Positions 9,370 through 20,200 of a DNA stretch of 64,000 bases are shown piece after piece. The DNA is from Epithemia pelagica. Its lineage: Eukaryota; Bacillariophyta; Bacillariophyceae; Surirellales; Surirellaceae. The notes below the pieces were generated by a model. The model was not told the origin of the DNA. It was given only the letters and a program-made list of their open reading frames with translations, and did not search any database. Position 1 is the first letter of the stretch. Each line of letters opens with the position of its first letter. The stretch covers positions 2,170,001 to 2,234,000 of the forward strand of contig OX337239.1 in assembly GCA_946965045.2 (NCBI GenBank). The letters run 5' to 3'. Made by a program: the position numbers and the translations under genes.

Positions 9370-9944
9370 AAGGGGCCGCTCTGAGCATGTCAAGCAAGCA
9401 AAAATTAGTTGCCAGAAGTTCGACTGAAAGCGAACTAATTGGGGTCCACGATGGACTTCCATTGATCATGTGGAGTAAGCAATTTATGGAGGCCCAAGGC
9501 TATCCAATAAAGGACGTGATCTTGTATCAAGATAACAAGAGTACCATCTTGCTCGAGAAAAATGGACGTGCGTCAAGCAGCAAACGAACAAAACATATCA
9601 ACATCAGATATTTCTATATCAAGGATCGTGTTGACAAGAAAGACTTACGAATTGAATATTGCCCGACTGAAGAAATGATCGCTGACTTCCACACGAAGCC
9701 GTTGCAAGGATCCATCTTCTATACTTTTCGTGATGCCCTAATGAATATCCCGAGAACTAGTAAATACCATTCCTCGCGAAGGAGTGTGTTAGGACAAGTG
9801 GATGCGAGTAAGGCAAAGGAAACGAAAAGTGCGACTGAAGAGGAAAAGGCCCAATGGACTTTGGTGACACGTCAGAGTCATAGGCACAAGATCGAGGCGA
9901 AACAAACAAATGAGCCAAGGGGAGGCTCATTCTTTTTAAAATAA
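9370..9944 (+). pseudogene. Outer Copia pol: RNase H C-terminal part, severed from RT
   Basis: This is the C-terminal continuation of the copia polyprotein. It contains the RNase H signature SSKQKLVARSSTESELIG (catalytic Glu), DNKSTILLEKNG (catalytic Asp), TKHINIRYFYIKDRV and the end block EMIADFHTKPLQGSIFYTFRD. The first codon is completed by C1186 of the left half if the inner element is taken out. A charged tail of about 60 residues follows, with the stop at 9942-9944. On its own the fragment could start at the ATG inside LSMSSKQK, but it has no independent promoter evidence. Confidence 0.87.
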
Positions 9945-10088
9945 CACGAGATCATCTCTAGTGGTTACTTGTACGGTACGACCGGAGTTGTGTTTCAACA
10001 TAAACAAAAGACCTTGTGACTTGAGTGATCATTCTGAAAGCCCTTAGAATCTTCAGGATCTTGCCACTGTCAAAGAGAATCGTCTACA

Positions 10089-12169
10089 ATGGTTTCCTTG
10101 CTAGATAGACCCCGATATCATCATGCTGGTAACACGCAAAGATATGTGGTCGTGGCATTCATTATGTGTGCCGCTCTTTTGAGTACCACGTTCATACTTT
10201 ACATGACTCTCGGAAGCAGTCCTTTGCCTCAAAATGATCAACCCACCTTCATGAAACGAGGCGAAATGGATGAAAAAACCAGCACTCGATTGCTGCAGGG
10301 ACCAGCAGGCATATTTAGCACAAATCAGCTGATTGCCAAGTTCGATATTGCGCGTGCTCAGTTCCGAGAGAAGTTGAATGTTGACTACGGCAAAGAAGTT
10401 GTCGATAGCATCTTCTTCGGGACGGACGACGATACCAGCCGTTCTATGGTGCGGTCCGTGTTCAAGGGAAAAGAAGCTTCATGGGAAGGTATAAAAAACA
10501 AAATGGCACGAAAAATATTGGCAGTACAAATTACCGAAACACCACAGCCCTTTGTCTGGGCCACTGGAGGCCACTCCGCCTCGGCGGGTCATGGCAACTT
10601 TTTCAATGAATCCTACACTGCCACCATGGGGGTAGCGAGTGGTCCAATTTTTGAAGCCGTTGGACTCGACTTTTTGGCACGGAACTATGCCATGGGTGCT
10701 ACAGCGTGCGGCATGGAAATTGCAAGCTGTATGAAGGAAGTCTTTGGACATGATGTCGATATTTTGTCATGGGATTACGGAATGACAACTGGGGTACGTT
10801 GAAAAAAAAGCAAAAGAGAATAATTGTCCATCGCCTTGAACCTCACAAACTAAACCTCAATCTCGCACGATTTGTTTCGACGTAATACATCCATAGAGAG
10901 CCCAAGAAAAGGTTGAATTGTTCTTCCATCGAGGAGCTTTGCTTCCAAGCCGACCAGGCATTGTCAATATGGGAAATTCTGCAGGGGCCATCGACAGAAT
11001 GGAGTCTCTTGGTCCCCCCATATTCCGTATGGTAACCAACGCTGTGCTCCAGGCGATTCCCGACACGGCAGGGAAAACACAAGAGGAAATTGATGCCATG
11101 CCAAAATATGTTCGTGCTTTCCGTTGCGAAAAGCAGATTGAAAAAGGAGATCTTTGTCTTGGTACAAAGTACACGTATGCTGGAGGAGACGAGCCGTGCG
11201 ATAAGCGCAAATTCAGAGTTTCTTGGCACCCTGGTTGGTATGTTTCTGAACCACACTCTGTTGCACTTGTTCTGTGTCGTCCCTAAAGTTTGTTGATTTG
11301 TCCGTTTGTGCAGGAAGTGGCATGCATTCCATGGAAACTTTATGACCATGTTCTTGATTGAGATAATCAATGATGCTTTGATAATGATCAAGGAGAAAGG
11401 CTCGGACCCGCAAGTTCTTTTGCAAAACCTGAAGACGGAGGAGGACGTGGCGTATCAACCCATATTGAGCAAGAATATCAGCGATATTCGGTTTCCTGGA
11501 TCGTTAAAGGGTATCTCAGATATTCCCAATGATATCATTTACTGGAACCACAACTATTGCCATACGGCCCGACTTCCGGCCGAGATTCGCTTTATGGGCC
11601 TTTTGACGGAAACCAAACCAACACGAGAGAATGATCTCGACTATGATCATTACGATCGCGGCCAAGAGATAAAGGACATACGCAATTCAGAGAATGCCAA
11701 AATGGAACTAGGATGGGATCAACGTTTGTACGCAAACAGTTGCTCGACACACAAGCTACGTATTGACTACCCAGACTTTTTTATGGTCAATGGCGAAGCG
11801 TGGTCCACTCTCACTCTTCCCAATGAGGCAGAAAGTGAATATTACAATAGGGTTGCAAATTCACTTCCCTCTTCGAAACCAGAATCCATGGGCTTTATTG
11901 CTCTTTGTTTGGCGCAATGTGAACGAGTTTGTCCAAAAGATCTAGTGACCATGAACCGAGACTTGACCAACGTCACCGCGCCGCCCCGGGTTGCCATGAA
12001 AGTAAATGGGGAAAAGGTGCAAAAATTCACCCCATTTTCCGATTGTGCCTTTTTAAAACATGCTGGTGGACATCAGTGGACATCCAACAACGAGGGTCGC
12101 TATGAGATTAGCGCCAAAACAATGGATCCATCGGTTCACATGCGAGTTACCTCCATAACCATATGGTAA
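10089..12169 (+). CDS. Type II membrane protein of an unnamed, apparently algal family (three exons)
   Basis: I join exons 10089-10793, 10897-11237 and 11314-12169 (633 aa). Intron 1 (GTACGT...TAGAG) and intron 2 (GTATGT...TGCAG) keep phase and rejoin the motifs SWDYGMTTG, VELFFHRGALLP and WHPGWKWHAFHGNFM. A hydrophobic segment at about residues 19-41 after a short basic N-terminus predicts a signal anchor with a lumenal body. Conserved-looking blocks are WATGGHSASAGHGNFFNESY and ARNYAMGATACGMEIASC, with Ser, Asp and His positions reminiscent of SGNH/GDSL hydrolases. I do not assign an activity. Cysteines are plentiful in the lumenal part, as expected for disulphides. The outer retrotransposon ends less than 150 bp upstream of the ATG. 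Confidence 0.8.
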
Positions 12170-12337
12170 AAGATACTAACAATGCAATATCTATTTTCTG
12201 TCTAACTACCCGCTATGCCCTGTTGCCGGGGCAAAGCATCCGACAAAACGGCACCCCAAGACCAGAGAGTGATGGAAAGAAGATGACAATGGTGAAGACT
12301 TCGTATTGGATCCGGAGGAATCCTACTACCTATAGTA

Positions 12338-13431
12338 TTAGACATGGCGTGTTTTCTTCGTATTCCCAAACGGCGGTGGTGCGGGGGGAAGGGCGGCATA
12401 GAGTTCTCGTTTGCGCTTGGCCAATTCTTCCTCGGGAGCCACATCTTCAAACTCGCGCAACAAATCCAAATGCTCTCGCACTTCTTGCAACAATCGTCTC
12501 CGTTCATCGCTGGGATTACTTTGGACGGCCGCTTGTTGTGGGGTGCGGGCGGTGGTCCCTCCCTTGCCCGAGGCGGCGGCGTCCCCGTCGTAGGGCTTAT
12601 TCACCAGGACGGGACGAGGGGCCGATCCGGCATCCTTGTGTGGCATGGTGGCCGGAACGACAATGTTTTTGGGTGGAACCGGGTCTGGAAAGTCCGGGTC
12701 CAGCTGATCGCCTCGATAATAGAGGCGAAAACACAACAGAACGTGGTTATGTGCATGACCCCAATTGGGTGGTACCAGTTTGCCCGAGTTCGATTTGCCT
12801 TGATTGTCGCCGCTGGTTTCCTGCAATAGATCCGAGAATGCATTAGGACTTGGATGGGAGCCAGTCTTGGAACCGCCCACCAAACGGTACTTACAAACAA
12901 GTGCTGTTCCAAGAGATCCACCGATTCTTGATGACTTCGGACCGGCGCCAAAAAGGGTTTGATTTGCTCGGCCAGTCGATCGAGCTCTTTTTGAATCAAT
13001 TGAAACCGCTTCCAACAAATCTCCGGAGTGACCGTTTCCCGGGAGGTGGACGTCCGCCACAAAATCTCCGCCTTGTGATGGGGCAAACAAAAGTCGAGGA
13101 GATTCACCAAGGCCTGCGCCTGATCGACCAAGGCCACCTTGCGTTGAAAGGGACGCAGGTCGCCCACGCGAGGTTGAATGCAGCGTTTGGCTTCGTAGAT
13201 AATCAAGGTCTGGATGCTGCGACGCATACTGTGATCGTATCCGCGTGGTCCCAAAAGTGCCTTGACGCGATCCAACCACGGATTGGGCAGAGCGGGTTGT
13301 TGTTGTTGGGGTGGTTGTGGCTGAGACGACGGCGGTGTTCCCACACCCGTCTCCAGGAGGACACCGTTCGGTGGGGCCATGACGACACCCGACAAGGTGT
13401 TGGTGGTCAATGCAGCAGTTGGGGTAGACAT
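12338..13431 (-). CDS. Unknown protein, 339 aa, two exons
   Basis: Exon 1 is 13431-12895 and exon 2 is 12820-12338. The 74-bp intron begins GTAAGT and ends TTGCAG, and both junctions are in phase 0. The start is the ATG at 13429-13431; an upstream TTG is not used. The N-terminus is Pro/Gln-rich (residues 30-50). A helical domain follows (about residues 50-185, including LDRVKALLGPRGYDHSMRR and a charged heptad stretch around FQLIQKELDRLAEQIKPFL), then a Pro-rich linker. A C-terminal coiled-coil segment of about 45 residues (DERRRLLQEVREHLDLLREF) precedes a Pro-rich tail. No family is recognised; it could be a subunit of a larger nuclear complex. Its 3' end converges with the preceding gene, 168 bp away. 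Confidence 0.75.
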
Positions 13432-14221
13432 GAATGATATCAGACTATTCGAGCCGTTCGTTGGATGGATCCTCTTCGACCGCAACTGACCACCGGCAGG
13501 AATGCCATTAGTTCAAGCACGCAGCGAAAGGTACAGAGAAAAAAGGTTGAGAGTTGAGAGGGACCATAGTTCATGCATTGGGGTGAATTGGAATGCAAGT
13601 AAGGAGACACGGAGGTCACAACCCATCAACCATCATTGGAACAGCCACAGAGGCATGATCCTCACGTCTTCCATGGAACTGCAAATGCCAGACACCGCCC
13701 CATCAGTATCAGTGTGAGTGTGATCCACTTACGAGTGTCTCTCTGTGTTCCTCCCGATTTCTCACCAACGGGCTTTGGATAAATTATTGTTGTGGTTCTC
13801 CAAAATCGGACGATATTTGAACGAAGTTACCGCTTTCCAAAGCCTGGATGATTTTCGAGAGCGGAAATGGGTTTTTTCTCTCTCTTTTCGCCCATTTGTT
13901 GAAGCAAAGGGTGATGCATGCCGTAGAAACCTGGTAGAAATTCTACTGAGAAACTCGGTCGAAGAAACACGAAATGCAACGGACGACTCCGAGAAAGATC
14001 ACCGCGCCGGCCAATAAAATTCCTATCGTGTGAGATTCGAATTGTTTTAATATTGGTCAAAGGGAAAATGCCTTCTCGCTTAGTATTTCGATGCAATGGC
14101 GCGAGGATTCGTCGCGCCCGTTTTTCGCCATGGAAAAAAGCGTGACGGATCGGAAATGTCGTTGCGACATTTTTATATTAGAAAGAAAAAAAATGATTCC
14201 ATCATCGACCCGAACTCGGAA
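13432..14221. other. Divergent intergenic region
   Basis: About 790 bp separate the ATGs of two divergently transcribed genes. The region contains several short overlapping open frames on both strands with no recognisable protein. It must hold both promoters. I see no repeat or RNA gene. Confidence 0.5.
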
Positions 14222-17099
14222 ATGGCCAAGGAGGAACGACAGATGATGATGATCGTACGAGCCGCAACGACAACGACCGCTACCAGGAAGGAGATGCATC
14301 CTGGTCCGACAGCCAACCAAAGCCGTGTGGTCCGAGAACCCTCGTTGTTGTCGTCGAACGACTCGAAGAATCTCCTCCAAGAGAAGCTGGAAGCCGTGTC
14401 GAGAGAATTGGAGTTCCAGTTGACAGAGTCTCCGTACGGTACGTGGACCGGAAGAATGGAACCGGATGGAATCGCTCTCAATCGCTCCATACAATACACT
14501 AGAATACTCTGTTTCCCAAATCTCACACCTTTGGTGGTCCATTCGTTTAGATATTCCAGCGGCTCTCGAGTTTTTGGAGACGCAACAAGCACGAGTCGCA
14601 CAGGCCGAACAGGCCTTGTTGCAAGTGACACGAGAACTTTTGCCCCGGCCAAGCCTCTGCCCATTACTGACCACCATGGAAGTGGCACAAGTGTTACAAG
14701 AACTCTCTAGTATTTACCAACGACAACACCAACGATTGCGGCAACAGATTCCACCACGAAACAAACCACCCGAGCCCACAACACATGAGCCGTTCCAGCC
14801 TCCTCTGAATGGCACAGTGGATGCACAAAACAAGAAGGAATCCTTGCGACACCAAACTTTGGACTCGCTTCCTCGAAAATCACTTCTTGTTACTGAGGAT
14901 ACCTTCTGGTCGCCATGGAGCGATCCTTTGGATTCCCAACGTGACGACACTAGTATCCGTCGTCGTCCCAGTGACCCGGACACGGTCCTTCCGACGACGC
15001 CGTTTACCACGGCGACGCCCCAACCAACGTCGGCCCACCAACCCTTGACACCCTTTGTCCGGTTGGGACGGGTATTGTCCGATGTCGTGGAAGAGACCGA
15101 CCAGGAAACGGACGGCAGTACGAGTAGTGGGAGTCCGGTCTGCCCGGCGGCGCCATTGGGGAATCATCGACCCCATGCTGCCACCACCCGTGGAGCACGC
15201 GTCGATCCTCCTCCTTCTTTGCCTGCCACCAGGACACCAACGACTCCCAATCCGCCGTTGGGGTCGGCCCCAAAGATACGACAACAACAACAACAACACA
15301 AGGAGGAGGAACCCAAACAGTCCCCGTACAATAACAACCCGCCTTCCACGGGACGCAAGCGTCTAGATGCCTTTGCCCAGCTCGAACGCACCTTGCAACA
15401 CGATATTCACAAGGTCATTTTGTGGCCCTCCCAGGAGGTCGTGGACCAACCAACGGCTCGAACCGTCCGTCTCGCGAGTCCCCAGCCAACTGCCCATGCC
15501 AGTATTCTCTCCACCGCCCAACCGGACGACCAGACGTTGCAGGACGACGACGATTTGTCCTCCATTGTTCCATTCGCAGAGGACTTGCCAGATTCGTCAC
15601 CTCGCAGCAAGAGTCGGTCGTCCTTGGTCGTTCCGCCAGAGGAGGAGGAAGACTCTTGTACCACAATGGCGTTGGAACACTCCTTGGAAGAGGAGGACGA
15701 TTCGGCCTTGTACTGTGCCACCGTGTTGGCAAATCGCACCGATTCACCCAAACTTTGTCCGGAAGGACGGCAACCTCCTCCCCATCGACCATCCCAAGTT
15801 CAATTTGTGTTGAAACAGGACGACGACGACGACGAATCACCAACCGACCAGACAGTGTTGACCATGGACGATACCATGGAGTTGGAGCTCCACGACGAGC
15901 CATCAGTGGTTCGGAATCCGCAGCTCTTGCACCCCATTGACGAGACTCGTAGTGTCAATTCGGGAGAAGAATCCGCCGAAACTCCCATTCTCGACCGGTA
16001 TCGTTTGGTGGCCGACGAGACGGCACCGCACGGTGTCGTGGTGGTCCCCAACGAACGACGTGCACATCGACCAACTCGTCGTCCTGCCGACCAGTATCCA
16101 CACAGGAAACACGCTCCAAAAGCAGGACACTCGAAAAATGGCGAACCGACCATGGATAAGATTAGTGAGGTCGTACCCTCCAATTCACTGTCGTCACCAG
16201 TTTCCGTACGACCCAAGTTTCGGAAAACGCCTCATCCCCACAAACAAGGAACTGGTTACGGTCCCTTGAGAACGACCCTACATGAAAATGCTCCTCTCAA
16301 CACCCTGGAGGATGACGTTACACCAACGGCCAACAACTGTACCACCACGGCTAATACCATGTGGGCCACACCCACTGAGGGTCCCCCGTCCACCACCACC
16401 ACGACAAGGTCGTCTCGGAGTCCCTTGCAGTCCATTCTCTGGGCCAGTGCCGGCAGCAGTCGTGGAAATATGTCTCTTCTCACCTCGCCCGCGACACGGC
16501 CAGTGGCCCTCAAGACAACCACCACCAGTGTGGCTGCTGCTACCAACACTTGGACCGAACAATCTCCCGACGCTGGTTTCCAAACCACCCCCTTCCACGA
16601 AGAGGAAACCCAACACGTTTCACGGCCTCCTGTGGATGGAACTGCAGAGCGTGACTCACCACACTTGAAGGAAACTGCTTTGGCGGCATCATCAGATCTC
16701 CAACAATCGTACCTCCCCCAAATCAAGCAAATTACCAATGCGGAATATGAAAGTGCTCCCCGTATTGTCAAGATGCAACTATCCATGGAAAAAGTTCAAG
16801 CGGCAGTGGTGGCCTTGAACCATGCCCTGAGTTTGTCGCCCATTCTGTTGGAGGAGGATGATAGGGGTATGGTACGCAAGCCAGACGTGGAACTGAGCCA
16901 GGGCGATTTACAGGATATTTTGGCACCCCTCTCCCACCGAGAGTGTAAGAGCGTTGCCATGTCCTTGTGTCACTGGCGACGATTGTTGTTGCGGCGGCGG
17001 GAACGAACATGTAGTCCAAGGCAGTTGGACCACCTCAACAGTACCGGGAAGGAAGAACCAACTGAAAAAGAAATGGTCTTTGCTGTTTTACTACATTAG
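14222..17099 (+). CDS. Ser/Pro/Thr-rich disordered protein, 921 aa, two exons
   Basis: Exons 14222-14438 and 14551-17099 are joined by a 112-bp GTACGT...TTTAG intron in phase 1, giving LTESPYDIPAALEFLETQ at the junction. The chosen ATG (14222) has purine -3 and G+4; an in-frame ATG at 14096 would add 42 residues. Residues about 55-150 look helical (LLQEKLEAVSRELEFQL, then the LETQQARVAQAEQALLQVT coiled coil). Most of the rest is low-complexity with acidic runs (QDDDDDESPTD) and many S/T-P sites. A second folded, helical stretch of about 90 residues lies near the C-terminus (MQLSMEKVQAAVVALNHALS), ending in an Arg-rich segment. No family is recognised. It may be a phosphorylated scaffold (inference). 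Confidence 0.75.
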
Positions 17100-17295
17100 C
17101 CAGTTAATCCGGGATCAATCGAATGATAGGGACTACTCTTGATCTTCACTGTACCAACGCTTGTTGTCGTCATCCGTATCCCACTCTTGTCATCCACGAT
17201 CCAGCTATGTTTGGTTGGATGCGCATTACCACACCCTTGTGCTTGCCATGATTCTCAGAGAATTCTTAGGAAAACTGTTGGTAGCCCCGCAGTCG

Positions 17296-20200
17296 TCAAG
17301 ATTCTCCTTCCTGACTGGACACACCATGGATGCCACTGGTGGAGTGATGAAGGACTGCAATTTCGTTCATCGCGTGACAACTGATGATTCGTAGGGCTCT
17401 CTGACGGTCACTCCGATCTTTGAGCACCTGAATAATATCGCGAACCCTCATGCCACTGACAGGTAGTTCGTCAATGGCAATCAATATATCACTGGGGAAA
17501 ATCCAGTCATGCAACGGGCTGTCTGGTGCAACGTCACTCACCATGGCATGACCTCGGAATTCCACAAACGTGACACCAATTCGCCCTGCCGGTGCAGAAA
17601 CAACTCGATGATAGGGTTGATCTTCGTCCAGTTCTGCAGCAGCAGAGGGCGGCGTTGCCATTTGCGGTTGCGTCACATGTGGTGTATAGGTGTTGGCCAT
17701 TGAAGCTGACGACAAAAGGTGATGGTGATGATCATATGGTGAATCCAGATCCTCTGTAGCATTGGAAGGCGTCAGGAATGCCCCGCGATTTCGGGTCAAG
17801 AATCCTCCCAAAGCACCACCCAAGGCACTCATTAATCCTGTATTCGGCACGTGCTCTTCCATGTCTTCCGCCATTTCGTCATACATGAGATGCTGTTGCG
17901 CTTTGGGAGTTACATGGATGTTTGTATGGTCCACCAAAGAAGTTCCTTCGTTTGTGTCGGTCCCAGCGGTTGCATTCATCACAAAAGCACGTGCTCCACC
18001 ATTACCCATGAGCGTGGTTGAGGTACTATGGGTGACACTGTTGGGGCCACAACCAACATCGGATCGAGCGGCAATGGTTTCCAAGTGTCGCCTCATGTCA
18101 AAGTCTCCAGGAAGTGAAGGACGGTCTACAGACACGGCGATGTCATACGTCGTTCGACGGTGGGCTCGTGACTTGACATTCAGGAGAATGTCCTTGCGAC
18201 GCAATAGGAGCGGTAACACATGCAAAATAAAACCATCTTTTACTTGATGATCCAAATTCGAGATTGTCAAAGGCGGAATGGATTGTGGGTCCGCATGGTT
18301 GGTCAAAACTTGATCCATCCAAGACAACATGGATTCATGAAGGCCTTGGTCTTCTGTCCATGATTCCAAAACAGCTTGCACCATGGGAGACCGCAAAGTA
18401 TGGTCAGGCGGAGGGGGCAATGGGGACAAGTCATCCCAATCTGTCACAAAGTTTTCGCTATCTAACATGTGAACGTGAATTGTGTCTTCGTCTTTGTTTC
18501 CTGGGCTAAGTCGTTGCTTGTCTGTTGAATGTTCCCCCATACGTTCGTTCCGTTCCCCTTGTGTCTTGCTTTCCCCTTGATTATTGAATTGATTTTCATT
18601 CACAAACACAAACGGAGGGTTTTCAGGCACTGCTCTTTCACTGGTATCATGCTCGCCAGTGCTTCCAGAATCCGTTCCAGTTTTCAAAGTACTGTGAAGT
18701 TTCTCGATTACCGAGTTTGCTTCCTCCAAGGCCTTTCTGTACATTATGAGCATGTCTCCATTCCGGTCCTCGTCAAACAATGGATTGCTGGGAAATGACT
18801 GATCCACGGCGGGGTCTTGGTCTGCATCGTTTTCGTTGACAACATCTTCGCCTAATGACACATCCTCGCTTTCGTCCAGTATAGATCGATTTGGTGGTTG
18901 AAAAGCCGCTGCAATCGCAACTTGTTTTTCACTCTTGAGCCGTCCGATTTCTGCGCGACAATTTGCCAATTCTTCGTTGAGTTGTTGAAGCTGTATTGCA
19001 TTGCCAGCCAGTTTATCTTCGGCCGCGTGTAAACGAGCCTTGGTCGTTAACAGATCAATACTGCGAGGAGAAGAGCTGGAGCTTTCCATCATTTCGGGTA
19101 TTTGTTGTAGCTGAACTTTGTGCCTCCAGCGATTACGATGATCTCTTTCAACAAAATCGTCTCGCTTCTTCTCACTGCCATCTTCCTCATCGTCTGCAGT
19201 CGCTGTCCCTCCAGGCGAATCATGCTGCCGACCGATAGATTTGAGCCAAGAACACGCTGATTGTGCTGCTCGACTCATTTCTAATGCGTACACATGAGAT
19301 TTCACCAATTCATCAATCAGATGCAGGCTCGCTGCCCGCTTATCTGAGTTTTCTTCTGTTTCCGCCAAGGCCTTCAAGTCCTGTACTATCGGACCAATGG
19401 CATCCGTTTGATCAAACCCCTGAGAGATCGATGGTGGTGGGACAGAAGCAGAATCTTCCACCGTTTTCACGGATAAGTTTGTTGTTGGAGGCGTCACATC
19501 GGTGCTTTCTACTGTGGAATCAGGCGCGATTTGGTCAGGGCTCGAAGCAGGATAAGGTGTTAATGGTGCGACTGACTGGTGCAATGATACTCCACGTTCT
19601 ACTAGACACGCCAAGATATCAATGGCATCTTCCCGTTCAATTTCGATTCGTTGAGGGGTTTTAAGTTCCTCGGCCATACCATTGTTTGGGTTCAGCATCA
19701 AGGGACTGAAATCATTTGGTGCCAGTGGTGGTTGATCTGTACCATGACCATTGTTTTTCCCGAATCCCAGAGTTCGTTTAAAACTTCGATCCTGACTAAC
19801 GTTGGCAGCAGCCATCTGGGAGGAAGTGTCATGTAGGGGCTGTTCGCCGACGTCACCGTTAACCGTAGCAGCTGCGTTGTTGATTCTCCGAGAGGAGGAG
19901 GACACCGATGGATTCACGAAACCTGGTCTTTCTGCAAAAATGCTCCAGTAGTTGCTGTTTCGTGATCTATTTGTTCCAGAATCGTCACGTGGCCATCGAT
20001 GAGAGGAGTCCAGCGCACTCTGGAACGAGCTTTTGCCGGCACCCACCACATCGGCTGCCCTTTGCTCGGTTGTCGTCGACGACATGAGATCCCAGCTTAG
20101 ACTCGTTGTTCCCACCATAGCCTCTGCGCCCAGTGACACTTGAGTACTTCCCGCCTGGCTGGACGCACTCCATTCATGCTTTGATTTACTTCTTCCCCAT

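Larger units (their letters stand above)
1..9944 (+). mobile_element. Outer Copia-type LTR retrotransposon, 3' part, split by a nested element
   Basis: A plus-strand Ty1/copia pol reading frame is open from the left edge to 1186 and resumes at 9370. The gap is filled by another complete LTR element. Removing 1187-9369 (inner element plus one copy of the GGGAC duplication) joins the two halves in frame and gives the usual copia junction between RT and RNase H, ending in GAALSMSSKQKL. The 5' LTR, gag and integrase lie outside the window. A purine run about 25 bp before the final stop resembles a polypurine tract, but no 3' LTR can be recognised without its partner. The element therefore ends somewhere between 9944 and the gene starting at 10089. 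Confidence 0.85.

Noticed and set aside
12163-12846. 227-codon plus-strand frame after the membrane-protein gene
   Set aside because: Antisense to the two-exon minus-strand gene with clean splice sites.
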